This document shows, piece by piece, positions 1 to 7,366 of a DNA stretch of 20,002 nt (the stretch's first letter is position 1; the number at the start of each line of letters is the position of its first letter). The notes below the pieces were generated by a model that was not told the origin of the DNA, ran no database searches, and saw nothing but the letters and a program-made list of their open reading frames with translations. The stretch covers positions 1 to 20,002 of the forward strand of contig DATELY010000179.1 in assembly GCA_035276085.1 (NCBI GenBank), in the 5' to 3' direction. A program made the translations under genes and the position numbers. This DNA comes from DATELY01 sp035276085 (GTDB lineage Bacteria > Pseudomonadota > Gammaproteobacteria > Steroidobacterales > Steroidobacteraceae).

Positions 1-21
1 CGTGAACGTCAATTCGGCGAG

Positions 22-98
22 AGGAAATGGCGAAACGGCGTAATGGCGTCAGAAATCACGCGCTTGACGCCATCTCGCCATGACGCCCTCACGCCATT
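22..98. repeat. GGCG-rich imperfect tandem and inverted repeat
   Basis: The stretch is built from repeated GGCG-containing units on the plus strand (TGGCGAAAC, GGCGTAA, TGGCGTCA), followed by the same units inverted. The core is a perfect 9-bp inverted repeat, ATGGCGTCA at 43-51 and TGACGCCAT at 65-73, with a 13-nt loop. It lies about 40 nt beyond the stop codon of the minus-strand MFS gene, so it could act as a terminator or mRNA-stabilising hairpin; there is no T-run. It may also be a dispersed genomic repeat, which a single window cannot show. The first and last bases of the window hold no recognisable gene. Confidence 0.6.
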
Positions 99-137
99 GC
101 GGGCTGACGAACGTACGCGAATTTCTAACTCACCACA

Positions 138-1823
138 CTAGATAGAGCGCGTCGGATCCGTCAGCGGTTCGGCGAGATCGTGCGCTGCCGTGACGTGCCC
201 GGCTGGGAGCGCGCCGGTCTGGCGTTCGATCATTCGTCGCACGACGGGCTGATCCGGTCCGCGATGGAGCGCGCGTAGTCGCTCGGGGATCACCGCATCT
301 TCCTGGGTGAGCCGGCTGTTGTGACGGATGTAGTCCAGCCACGTGGGCGTGTGGTAGCGCTCGATCCACACACGTGGATCGGCCAGATCGCGCAGCAGGG
401 TCCAGCTCAGCGCGCCGTCGCGACGCCGAATCCGCCGGCGCTCGGCCATGGCGGCCAGGAACTCGAGAATGTCCTCTTCCTCGATGATGTACTCGATCGT
501 GACGACGACAGGCCCGGTACGTGGTTCGACGGGTACGGCGGTGACGGGCTCTTTCCAGCCGCGCAATGGATCGAGATTGAGATCTTCGACCTTGGCGAGC
601 GGCAGCCAACGACCTATCAAGGCACACGCCGACGCCACGACCGCTGCGGCCATCATCGCGATCGCAAGCCCGTTGCTCGAGGCGACAGCTCCCCACATCC
701 AGCTGCCCAGCGCCAGGCCGCCGAACGCCGCCATCTGATACAGCGAGAGCGCCCGCGCAACCACCCATCGCGGTGCCGACATCTGCATGGTCACATTGAA
801 CGTCGAGAGCACCAGGACCCACGCGGCGCCGCAGACGAAGAGCACGAACATCGTGAGCCACAGAGTGGTGCTGACGCCGAGAATCGCCGTCGCCACCGCC
901 AGTGCCAGCGTTGACCAGCGGACGATGCTCTCCGTCGAGAGCCATTCGCGCAGCTGTGCACTGCCGACGGCGCCCGAGACCGCGCCGACACCGAATGCCC
1001 CGAGCAAGAGACCGTAAGTCAACGGCCCGCCGGCCATCAGGTGCTTTGCGACGAGGGGCAGCAGTGCCATCACGACGCTCGCGCCGACACCGAACATGAA
1101 GCTGCGCAGTAGCACTGTGCGAATCGCCGGCGACATCGAGACGTAACGCACGCCGGCCTGCACGGCGAGGCCGAGCGTTTCACGCGGCAGGACCTGTGCC
1201 GCTGCAGCCGGACGCCAGCGCGCCAGCACGGCAATCAAAGCGGTGTAGCTGAGCGCGTTCGCCGCGAACGCGGCGGCGGCACCGGCGGCTGCAACGATGA
1301 CGCCACCGATCGCCGGTCCCAGACTGCGCGCGATGTTGAAGCCCATGCTGTTGAGCGCGACGGCGGCCGGCAGTTGCGAGCGCGGCACCATGTCGCCGAC
1401 CGAGGCTTGCCAGGCCGGGGCATTGAACGCCGCGCCGCACGAGATCACGAAGGTGAAGAAGAGCAGCAGCCATGGCGTGATGAGGCCGGTCCACGCACAC
1501 ACGGTCAGCGCGATGGACACGACCAGCATGAATACCTGCGCGACGAGCATCAGCTTGCGGCGATCGATGTTGTCCGCCAGCGCGCCGGCAACCAGCGAGA
1601 GCAGCATGATCGGCAACGTGAGCGACGTTTGCACGAGCGCGACCATGTCCGCGGATTGCGCTATCGACGTCATCATCCACGAGGCGCCGACGGACTGGAT
1701 CAGGCCGCCGAGGTTGGAGATCGTGCTGGCGAGCCACACCGAGCGAAAGATCGGCACGCGCAACGGCGTGAGCGCTCTCACGGGTTGGGTGACGGATAAA
1801 GCATCAGTGCTGATTCGAGCCAT
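138..1823 (-). CDS. MFS transporter with C-terminal extension (MFS_3-like exporter)
   Basis: This is an inner-membrane major facilitator superfamily transporter of 561 residues. The N-terminal 420 or so residues hold about 12 hydrophobic segments. The loop after the second contains the MFS motif A (GALADNIDRRKLML, about residues 80-94). A soluble tail of about 130 residues begins with VVVTIEYII and includes WIERYHTPTWLDY. This tail is typical of the MFS_3 (transmembrane secretion effector, enterobactin-exporter-like) family, whose members usually exceed 500 residues. Substrate cannot be told from sequence; efflux of a small molecule or siderophore is inferred from family. I chose ATG at 1823; a TTG one codon upstream is also in frame, and no strong ribosome-binding site is visible. 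The gene follows the histidine kinase on the same strand after a 196-nt gap holding a hairpin, so it probably has its own promoter. Confidence 0.9.
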   Translation of the reverse strand: MARISTDALSVTQPVRALTPLRVPIFRSVWLASTISNLGGLIQSVGASWMMTSIAQSADMVALVQTSLTLPIMLLSLVAGALADNIDRRKLMLVAQVFMLVVSIALTVCAWTGLITPWLLLFFTFVISCGAAFNAPAWQASVGDMVPRSQLPAAVALNSMGFNIARSLGPAIGGVIVAAAGAAAAFAANALSYTALIAVLARWRPAAAAQVLPRETLGLAVQAGVRYVSMSPAIRTVLLRSFMFGVGASVVMALLPLVAKHLMAGGPLTYGLLLGAFGVGAVSGAVGSAQLREWLSTESIVRWSTLALAVATAILGVSTTLWLTMFVLFVCGAAWVLVLSTFNVTMQMSAPRWVVARALSLYQMAAFGGLALGSWMWGAVASSNGLAIAMMAAAVVASACALIGRWLPLAKVEDLNLDPLRGWKEPVTAVPVEPRTGPVVVTIEYIIEEEDILEFLAAMAERRRIRRRDGALSWTLLRDLADPRVWIERYHTPTWLDYIRHNSRLTQEDAVIPERLRALHRGPDQPVVRRMIERQTGALPAGHVTAAHDLAEPLTDPTRSI

Positions 1824-1930
1824 CAACGAACCATTGCGATGTGAAGGCGGGCGGGCGGTCCCTCATAAATGGTGGGAGAGCGCTCGCGTTCCGGATGAGT
1901 CGCCGGTCGTCCGTCCGGGAACGGGCCTGC

Positions 1931-1948
1931 GAGGTTAGAACCTACCTC
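1931..1948. promoter_or_regulatory. Inverted repeat upstream of the MFS gene, possible operator
   Basis: The sequence gaggttagaacctacctc contains AGGTT and AACCT arms separated by 2 nt, and wider GAGGT and ACCTC arms. It lies about 110 nt upstream of the MFS start and 70 nt past the kinase stop. A repressor site is conceivable, since MFS exporters are often controlled this way, but no regulator gene is adjacent. This is a weak call. Confidence 0.25.
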
Positions 1949-1984
1949 AAAATCGCACAGCGTGCTCTTTTCAGCATCCGTTCG

Positions 1985-2011
1985 CCCTCGAGCCTGTCGA
2001 AGGGCTCAGGG
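1985..2011 (-). repeat. REP-like hairpin after the histidine kinase
   Basis: On the minus strand CCCTGAGCC is followed by an 8-nt loop, CTTCGACA, and GGCTCGAGGG, giving a stem of about 9 bp with one bulged G. It begins 9 nt past the kinase stop codon. There is no T-run, so it is either a factor-assisted terminator, a 3'-end stabiliser or a copy of a dispersed palindrome. Elements containing CCCTTCGACAGGCTC are, from general knowledge, common extragenic repeats in proteobacteria. Confidence 0.5.
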
Positions 2012-2019
2012 TAGATGTT

Positions 2020-4452
2020 TCAGGATGCAGATGATTCGAGCACCAACGTGCCCGCATTCTCCGCCAGAAAATCCGCGAGCGTCGTTTCGAGCAGCGTTCG
2101 ATCGATCGGCTTGGACAAGTAGCCGTCCATGCCGGCAGCCTTGCACTCCTCATCGGCCCCCTTCATTGCGTGCGCCGTGAGCGCAATGATCGGGGTGCGA
2201 TGCGAGCCGGTTTCCAGGCGCCGGATCTCGCGCGTCGCCTCATAGCCATCGAGCTCCGGCATCTGGCAATCCATGAGTACGAGATCGTAGCGCCCCGTGC
2301 GCCATGCATTCACCGCTGCACGGCCATCGCTGACGACATCGATGCGGTAGCCCAGTTTCTCCAGCAAGCGCACCGCCACCTTCTGGTTCACCACGTTGTC
2401 TTCGGCGAGGAGGATGCGATTGCCGCCGACCGTGCGGTGGGCGACGAGCTGATCGTGCGTGACGATGGGTTGCGTTTGCGTATGCCACACCTGCGCATCG
2501 GTGCCGAGCACCACCGTGAGGCACTCGGTCAGATCGCGCTGCGTGACGGGTTTCAGCAAGTAAGCGGCAAAGCCGATGTCGGCGAAGTGTTGGCCTTCGG
2601 CGCGATGACCCGAAGACGTCAGCAGGATGAGGCGCGTCGTTCGCAACGTCTCATCGTTGACGATCGCGCGGCCAAGCTCGGCACCGTCGCACTCGGGCAT
2701 CTGATGATCGAGCAGCGCGGCATCGAAAGGACGGCCCGATGCTCGCGCATGTCGCAGTAACGCGAGCGCATCGTCCGCGGAGCTGGCACAGACCGGCTCG
2801 ACATGGCACAGCAGCAACTGGCCCATGAGAATCTTGCGATTCGTGGCGTTGTCGTCGACCACGAGAACACGCTGGCCCTCGAGCGCAGCAGTCGCCAGAT
2901 AGCGCGGCGCACCGGTCGTCGTCGCCGGCGCGAAATGCGCCGTGAACCAGAACGTGGAGCCCACAGCGAGCGTGCTCTCGACGCCGATAGCTCCTCCCAT
3001 CAGCTCGACCAGACGGCGCACGATGGACAATCCCAAACCGGTGCCGCCGTACTTGCGCGTGGTGGAGGTATCCACCTGCATGAACGGATTGAAGAGCGTG
3101 GAGAGGCGGTCGGCGGGTATGCCGATGCCCGTGTCGCGCACTTCGCATCGCACTTTCGTGCCACGCTCGTTCGCCTCGAGCACGCTCAGCGTCAAGGCCA
3201 CCTCACCCTGATGCGTGAACTTGATGGCGTTGCCGCCGAGGTTGAGCAGTATCTGCCGCAAGCGCCCCGAATCGCCCCTGACGGCATCGGGGAGCTGCGG
3301 GTCGATCTGCACGGCGATCTCGAGACCCTTGGCGTGCGCCTGGATCGACAACAGGCGCGCGGCGTCCTCGATCGTGCTGCGCGGATCCATGTCGACCTGC
3401 TCGAGCTCGAGCTTGCCGGCTTCGATCTTGGAGAAGTCCAGGATGTCGTTGATGACCGTCAGCAGCGCCGTGCCGCTGTCGTGAATCGTCTCCGCATAGT
3501 CGCGTTGCATCGAATCGAGCTTGGTGTCGAGCATCAGCTCGGTCATGCCGATCACGCCATTCATCGGCGTGCGGATCTCATGGCTCATGTTGGCGAGGAA
3601 CTCGCTCTTCGCGCGGTTGGCCGCCGCCGCGACTTCGGCCATCTCGTTGGCGCGCTGCGTCGCCTCTGCAAGCTGTGCGTTGCTCGCCTGCAGCTCCGAA
3701 GTCCGTGCCGCGACACGTTTCTCCAATTCATCCTGCGCGCGTTGCAGCTCCGTATCGCGCGCCTCGATCTGACCGAGCATGTCATTGAAAGCCACCACCA
3801 GGCGGCCGATTTCATCGCTGCTCGTGGCTTGTACGCGCAGGCTGTAGTCCTTGGCGCGCGTGACGTTCGCGGCGGTATCGGCCAGGGCCTGAATGGGTTG
3901 GGAGATGAAGTTCTGCAAGCGCAGTACCGTGAGCAGAGAGAATCCGAGCGCGACGACGATGGCAAGCAGCAGGACAGCGTTGCGCTTGATCAGCTCGGCT
4001 TCGATCTCCTCGTGCGTGGCCCACAGATGCAATGTACCGATGTGGCCGTCGAGCATGATCTGCGCGACGACGTGCACGTGGTTGCCGGGATCCATGTGCG
4101 TGTTGCCGGCGTGCATTCCACGGAGGTCGTAGATGTGCCCGAATTGCGCGAGCAGCGTGCCGTCGCGCCGCAGAATGTTTGCACCGATGATCGCGCGATC
4201 GGCGGACAACGCTTTCAACATCTGCGCGGCGGCCTCGCCATCGTCGAAGGCCACGGCGGCGGCGCTATTGCGCGCGGTGATCTCTGCCTGTGTCTGCAGC
4301 CGGTGCGCCAGCGCCTGCTCGTCCGAGCGATACTGGATGATGCCCATGATGATGCCGGCCAGTATCAGCGCCGCCCCGCTCGCGAAGCTCGTGAGCAGCA
4401 TCAGCTTGCTGCGAATCGGCAGAGATGCGAGCCGGCGGTTGCACGCGTTCAT
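2020..4452 (-). CDS. Hybrid sensor histidine kinase, CHASE8-like sensor, two receiver domains
   Basis: An 810-residue membrane-bound hybrid kinase. Transmembrane segments lie at about 17-40 and 159-178 and flank a periplasmic domain of about 120 residues. That domain starts like CHASE8 sensors (NSAAAVAFDD, then ANILRRDG). A HAMP domain (about 178-232) and coiled coil follow, then HisKA with the phospho-acceptor His291 in FLANMSHEIRTPMNG. The ATPase domain has N408, DTGIGIP at 440-446 and GGTGLGLSI at 469-477. Receiver 1 has acidic D533/D534, phospho-acceptor D582 and K634; receiver 2 has E684/D685, D728 and K781. There is no HPt or DNA-binding domain, so output must pass to an HPt or regulator encoded elsewhere. 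The start codon overlaps the yfiR stop (TAATG), implying translational coupling. The CHASE8 call is from sequence resemblance only. Confidence 0.93.
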   Translation of the reverse strand: MNACNRRLASLPIRSKLMLLTSFASGAALILAGIIMGIIQYRSDEQALAHRLQTQAEITARNSAAAVAFDDGEAAAQMLKALSADRAIIGANILRRDGTLLAQFGHIYDLRGMHAGNTHMDPGNHVHVVAQIMLDGHIGTLHLWATHEEIEAELIKRNAVLLLAIVVALGFSLLTVLRLQNFISQPIQALADTAANVTRAKDYSLRVQATSSDEIGRLVVAFNDMLGQIEARDTELQRAQDELEKRVAARTSELQASNAQLAEATQRANEMAEVAAAANRAKSEFLANMSHEIRTPMNGVIGMTELMLDTKLDSMQRDYAETIHDSGTALLTVINDILDFSKIEAGKLELEQVDMDPRSTIEDAARLLSIQAHAKGLEIAVQIDPQLPDAVRGDSGRLRQILLNLGGNAIKFTHQGEVALTLSVLEANERGTKVRCEVRDTGIGIPADRLSTLFNPFMQVDTSTTRKYGGTGLGLSIVRRLVELMGGAIGVESTLAVGSTFWFTAHFAPATTTGAPRYLATAALEGQRVLVVDDNATNRKILMGQLLLCHVEPVCASSADDALALLRHARASGRPFDAALLDHQMPECDGAELGRAIVNDETLRTTRLILLTSSGHRAEGQHFADIGFAAYLLKPVTQRDLTECLTVVLGTDAQVWHTQTQPIVTHDQLVAHRTVGGNRILLAEDNVVNQKVAVRLLEKLGYRIDVVSDGRAAVNAWRTGRYDLVLMDCQMPELDGYEATREIRRLETGSHRTPIIALTAHAMKGADEECKAAGMDGYLSKPIDRTLLETTLADFLAENAGTLVLESSAS

Positions 4453-4994
4453 TATTTCTGCTCCCTCGCGACTTGCGCGGCAAGTTGCAGCAGGTTCGAG
4501 CTGATGCGCAGGCCGGCCTTCTGGGTGTTGTCGACGTTGATGTTGAAGCGCAGGCGATTGCTGTCCGTGAACAGCTCGATCATGCCGCCATGGAGCACGA
4601 AGGACGACGCGTCGCTCACCGTCAGGATCGACAGCTGACTTGCGCTCGCGAGGCGCTGATCGCTCGGCACGTCACGTGCTTCGGCATAGAGCACGTTGCA
4701 ACCATCCAACGACGCGTTGCCGTCGAGCTGGCGAACAGCCAACCGGCGCGAACCGGCGCGTTTGCTCTCGATACCGGAGGCCAGCGTGTCGTGCACACCA
4801 TCGGCACCGATGAAGCACACCGTGAGCACATCGTTCGCGACGCCGGCCGGCCAATCGACGAACTTGAGGAAGTTGAACAAGTACGCGGCCTTGAACTGGT
4901 CTTCGCGGCTGATCGTCCCGGCGCCCCAGGCAGCGGATGGGCCGAAGGCGGCGGTGAGCATCAACGCCTGTAAGAATGTGCTGAACGCTCGCAC
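4452..4994 (-). CDS. YfiR family periplasmic protein (DUF4154)
   Basis: A 180-residue exported protein. From the GTG start the N-terminus is a signal peptide (MRAFSTFLQALMLTAAFG, cleavage near AWGA). The mature part carries YfiR-family features: FKAAYLFNFLKFVDWP at about 35-50, LTVCFIGAD at about 57-65, a central GCNVLY and a C-terminal LRFNINVDNTQKAGLRISSNLL. In Pseudomonas, YfiR is a periplasmic repressor that binds the CHASE8 domain of the diguanylate cyclase YfiN; here the partner is plausibly the adjacent kinase. Only two cysteines (C60, C99) are present. The GTG is 5 nt past the stop of the receptor gene; an ATG at 4961 would lose the charged signal-peptide start. The open frame continues upstream to 5393, but that part overlaps the receptor in another frame and looks non-coding. 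Confidence 0.88.
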   Translation of the reverse strand: MRAFSTFLQALMLTAAFGPSAAWGAGTISREDQFKAAYLFNFLKFVDWPAGVANDVLTVCFIGADGVHDTLASGIESKRAGSRRLAVRQLDGNASLDGCNVLYAEARDVPSDQRLASASQLSILTVSDASSFVLHGGMIELFTDSNRLRFNINVDNTQKAGLRISSNLLQLAAQVAREQK

Positions 4995-4999
4995 GAGAG

Positions 5000-7192
5000 T
5001 CAGCGTCCGAACGCGTAATCGATGCTGAGGCCGAACGTGCGCGGTTCGGCGTACTGCGCGAACGCGCCCAGCGGGCCCGGAATGACGCACGTCAGGTACG
5101 TTGTGTCGGTGAGATTGTTCGCCCACGCCGACACGCTCCAGCGGGCGCCGAAACGCACGCCGAGCTGCGCGTTCACGACATCGAAGGCGTTCTGCGCATA
5201 GATGTTCGCTGCGTCGAAGTACAAGCGACTGCTGCGATAGTAGTTGGCTGCGCCGAACACCGCGCCGATGGGCACGGGATAGTCGAACGCCACCATGACA
5301 TTGGCCGTGAGCGCCGGGGCCCGCGACAAGTGATTGCCGGACAAATCGATCATCGTCGCGGGAACGTGGCCACCTGCCGGGCTCGGGATCCACACGCCGT
5401 GGGCGATGTATTCGCGATACTCGGCGCGCAGCCAGGAGAGGCCGGCACCCACCGTCCAGTGCTCGCTTGCCTTCAGATCGGCATTGAGGTCGAGGCCGTA
5501 GGTGCGTGCATGCGGCGCTTGCACCAGTACGGACGAGCCCGTCGTTGCATCTACGACCTGGTTCTGCAGATCGGTGTAGTCGTTATAGAACGCTGCCGTG
5601 CTGAGCTGCATGGGCAGCGTCGTGAGCGACGTCTTGTACCCGACTTCGTAGGCAGTGACCTGTTCCGGATCGATCGGTCCCGGATTGACCGGGTTCGTAT
5701 TGTTGAATGCGCCGCTCTTGAAGCCCGTTTCGGTCTTGGCATACAGCATGGAGCGTTCGCGGGAATACTTCGCGACCAGCCGATAACTCACGTCGCTCCA
5801 GTCGTCGCGACGGTCGTCGAATCCCAGCGAGAACTGGCCGGGGATGCCGATGCTCGCATCCAGGAGCGATTTCTTCTCGTGGCTGTAGCGCAGCCCCGCC
5901 GTCAACGAGAACGCCGGGTTGAACGCCAGCGTCGCCTCTCCGAAGCCGGCGAAGGCCTTCGTGTGAACGTCACCGGTTACGAGAACCTGACGCGGCACCG
6001 GCGTGCGCAGGCTCGACTCCAGCGTCATGGGCGAGTAGTCGTCCGTGCTGTCGATGTAGAACACGCCGAGCAACCAATCGATTGCGGCATCGCTGTTCGC
6101 GGATGACAGCAGCACTTCCTGTACGAACGAGCGCGCTACTTCGTGCGTTTCCAGCTGCGTGAGCGTCGCGGCACTCGCATCGAAGTCGATACCGAAGCGG
6201 TGGCGCTGTTCGTTGTAGGACGTGGTCGACTGCAGTTCGCCGGGCAGGTTCGTCCAGTTGAGCTTCAGCGCTGCCGTGTTGGTGGTCCAGCGTTGACCGG
6301 CATCGTCCATGGTGGATGCCGTTTCGAACGGCTCGGTCGCGATTTGTGCGCCCCGTTGCGCGGCACGCGAGTTCGCGCTGATGTCGCCACCGTAACCGTA
6401 GCTGTCGTCGCGCTTGAAGCGCTTCAGGAGCAGCTCGGCGCGGAAATTTTCCGTTGCATCGAACTGCAGGCGTCCGTGCAGGGAATGGAACTGCTCCGAG
6501 TTGACGTCACGGCCGTCGACGATATTGCGATAGTAGCCATCGCGTTCGCGCGTGTGACCGGAGAGGCTCGCGCGCATGCGCTCATTGAGCGGCCCTGCAA
6601 TGAAGAGGCTGCCATCGCGTTCATCGAAATTTCCGACGCCCACCTGCGCGTCGCTGCGCAATGCGTCCGTCGGTGCTCGGGTCGTGATATTGATCGCGCC
6701 GCCCGTGGCATTGCGGCCGTACAACGTGCCCTGGGGGCCTTTCAACAGCTCGACCTGCTCGACGTCGGCCAGATCCACGAACGTCTGCACGCGCTCCGCC
6801 TGGTACACACCATCGACGTACACCGCGACGCTCGGTTGGCTGCCGGTGGAGATGATGTCGGAGCCGATGCCGCGAACGTACGGCAGCATGAGCCCGTCGT
6901 TGGTGGAGGTCGTGAGCCCCGGCGCCGCGAACTGCAGGTCGGCGCTCGTGTCGAGATGCAGACCTTGCAGCGTCGTGCGCTTCAACACGGTCATCGACAC
7001 GGGAACGGTCGTGACGTCTTCGCGGCGCTTCTGCGCCGTGACGACCGTCACATCCATTTTCATGAGCGTGGCGAGATCGAGCTGCGTCAGGTCCGGATCG
7101 GCACCGTGAGCGAGGCGAACGGACGCCAACAGCGCGCAGGGCGCCAGCGTCGTCCAGTGAATGAGGCGGAGGGGCCGCTTCGGAATTCGCAC
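5000..7192 (-). CDS. TonB-dependent outer-membrane receptor B
   Basis: A 730-residue TonB-dependent receptor that imports (or senses) an unknown ligand across the outer membrane. The signal peptide is about residues 1-30 (MRIPKRPLRL to RLAHGA). The motif LDLATLMKMDVTVVTAQKR follows, with VTVVTAQKR as a likely TonB box. The plug domain has LPYVRGIG, VAVYVDGVYQ and LLKGPQGTLYGRNATGGAIN, and the rest is a beta barrel ending YAFGR. The final residue is Arg rather than the usual aromatic residue. I chose GTG at 7192 because it begins a proper signal peptide and gives exactly the length of its upstream paralogue; the frame is open to a GTG at 7312. It is clearly paralogous to receptor A, with long identical stretches such as GPQGTLYGRNATGGAIN and YAKTETGFKSGAFNN. 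Tight spacing to yfiR suggests cotranscription. Confidence 0.93.
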   Translation of the reverse strand: MRIPKRPLRLIHWTTLAPCALLASVRLAHGADPDLTQLDLATLMKMDVTVVTAQKRREDVTTVPVSMTVLKRTTLQGLHLDTSADLQFAAPGLTTSTNDGLMLPYVRGIGSDIISTGSQPSVAVYVDGVYQAERVQTFVDLADVEQVELLKGPQGTLYGRNATGGAINITTRAPTDALRSDAQVGVGNFDERDGSLFIAGPLNERMRASLSGHTRERDGYYRNIVDGRDVNSEQFHSLHGRLQFDATENFRAELLLKRFKRDDSYGYGGDISANSRAAQRGAQIATEPFETASTMDDAGQRWTTNTAALKLNWTNLPGELQSTTSYNEQRHRFGIDFDASAATLTQLETHEVARSFVQEVLLSSANSDAAIDWLLGVFYIDSTDDYSPMTLESSLRTPVPRQVLVTGDVHTKAFAGFGEATLAFNPAFSLTAGLRYSHEKKSLLDASIGIPGQFSLGFDDRRDDWSDVSYRLVAKYSRERSMLYAKTETGFKSGAFNNTNPVNPGPIDPEQVTAYEVGYKTSLTTLPMQLSTAAFYNDYTDLQNQVVDATTGSSVLVQAPHARTYGLDLNADLKASEHWTVGAGLSWLRAEYREYIAHGVWIPSPAGGHVPATMIDLSGNHLSRAPALTANVMVAFDYPVPIGAVFGAANYYRSSRLYFDAANIYAQNAFDVVNAQLGVRFGARWSVSAWANNLTDTTYLTCVIPGPLGAFAQYAEPRTFGLSIDYAFGR

Positions 7193-7239
7193 GTCAGTTT
7201 GCTGTCCGTAGGTGTCGAGTTGCGTAGCGTACGGAAGCA

Positions 7240-7288
7240 CGCTGCCGGCAACTGTCAAATGCGTCGCATGTAGGGCACGCCGGCAGCG
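7240..7288. repeat. Nested inverted repeat between the two receptor genes
   Basis: The arms CGCTGCCGGC at 7240-7249 and GCCGGCAGCG at 7279-7288 form a perfect 10-bp stem around a 29-nt loop. The loop itself contains the 11-bp palindrome ATGCGTCGCAT (7259-7269). It lies in the 174-nt gap between receptor A's stop and receptor B's GTG start, about 48 nt upstream of the latter. It could be an intercistronic processing or attenuation hairpin, or a regulator site for an internal promoter. Nothing else recognisable lies in this gap. Confidence 0.55.
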
Positions 7289-7366
7289 AGTTGTCGCTTC
7301 TGCCCATACCACTCAGCGGCAATAGCGCAGGGATCTTTAGTCCTTTCTCGCAAATCGCCCGGACCT

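Noticed and set aside
2803..4638. Long open frame on the plus strand opposite the histidine kinase
   Set aside because: It lies antisense to a fully recognisable kinase, is Arg/His/Gln-rich and has no domain motif; such open frames are expected opposite GC-rich genes.
4995..5393. Upstream extension of the YfiR reading frame
   Set aside because: It overlaps the receptor B 3' end out of phase, is Arg-rich, and places the signal peptide internally; GTG at 4994 explains the gene.
6143..7273. Plus-strand open frame opposite receptor B
   Set aside because: Antisense to a conserved TonB-dependent receptor; composition is typical of a shadow frame.
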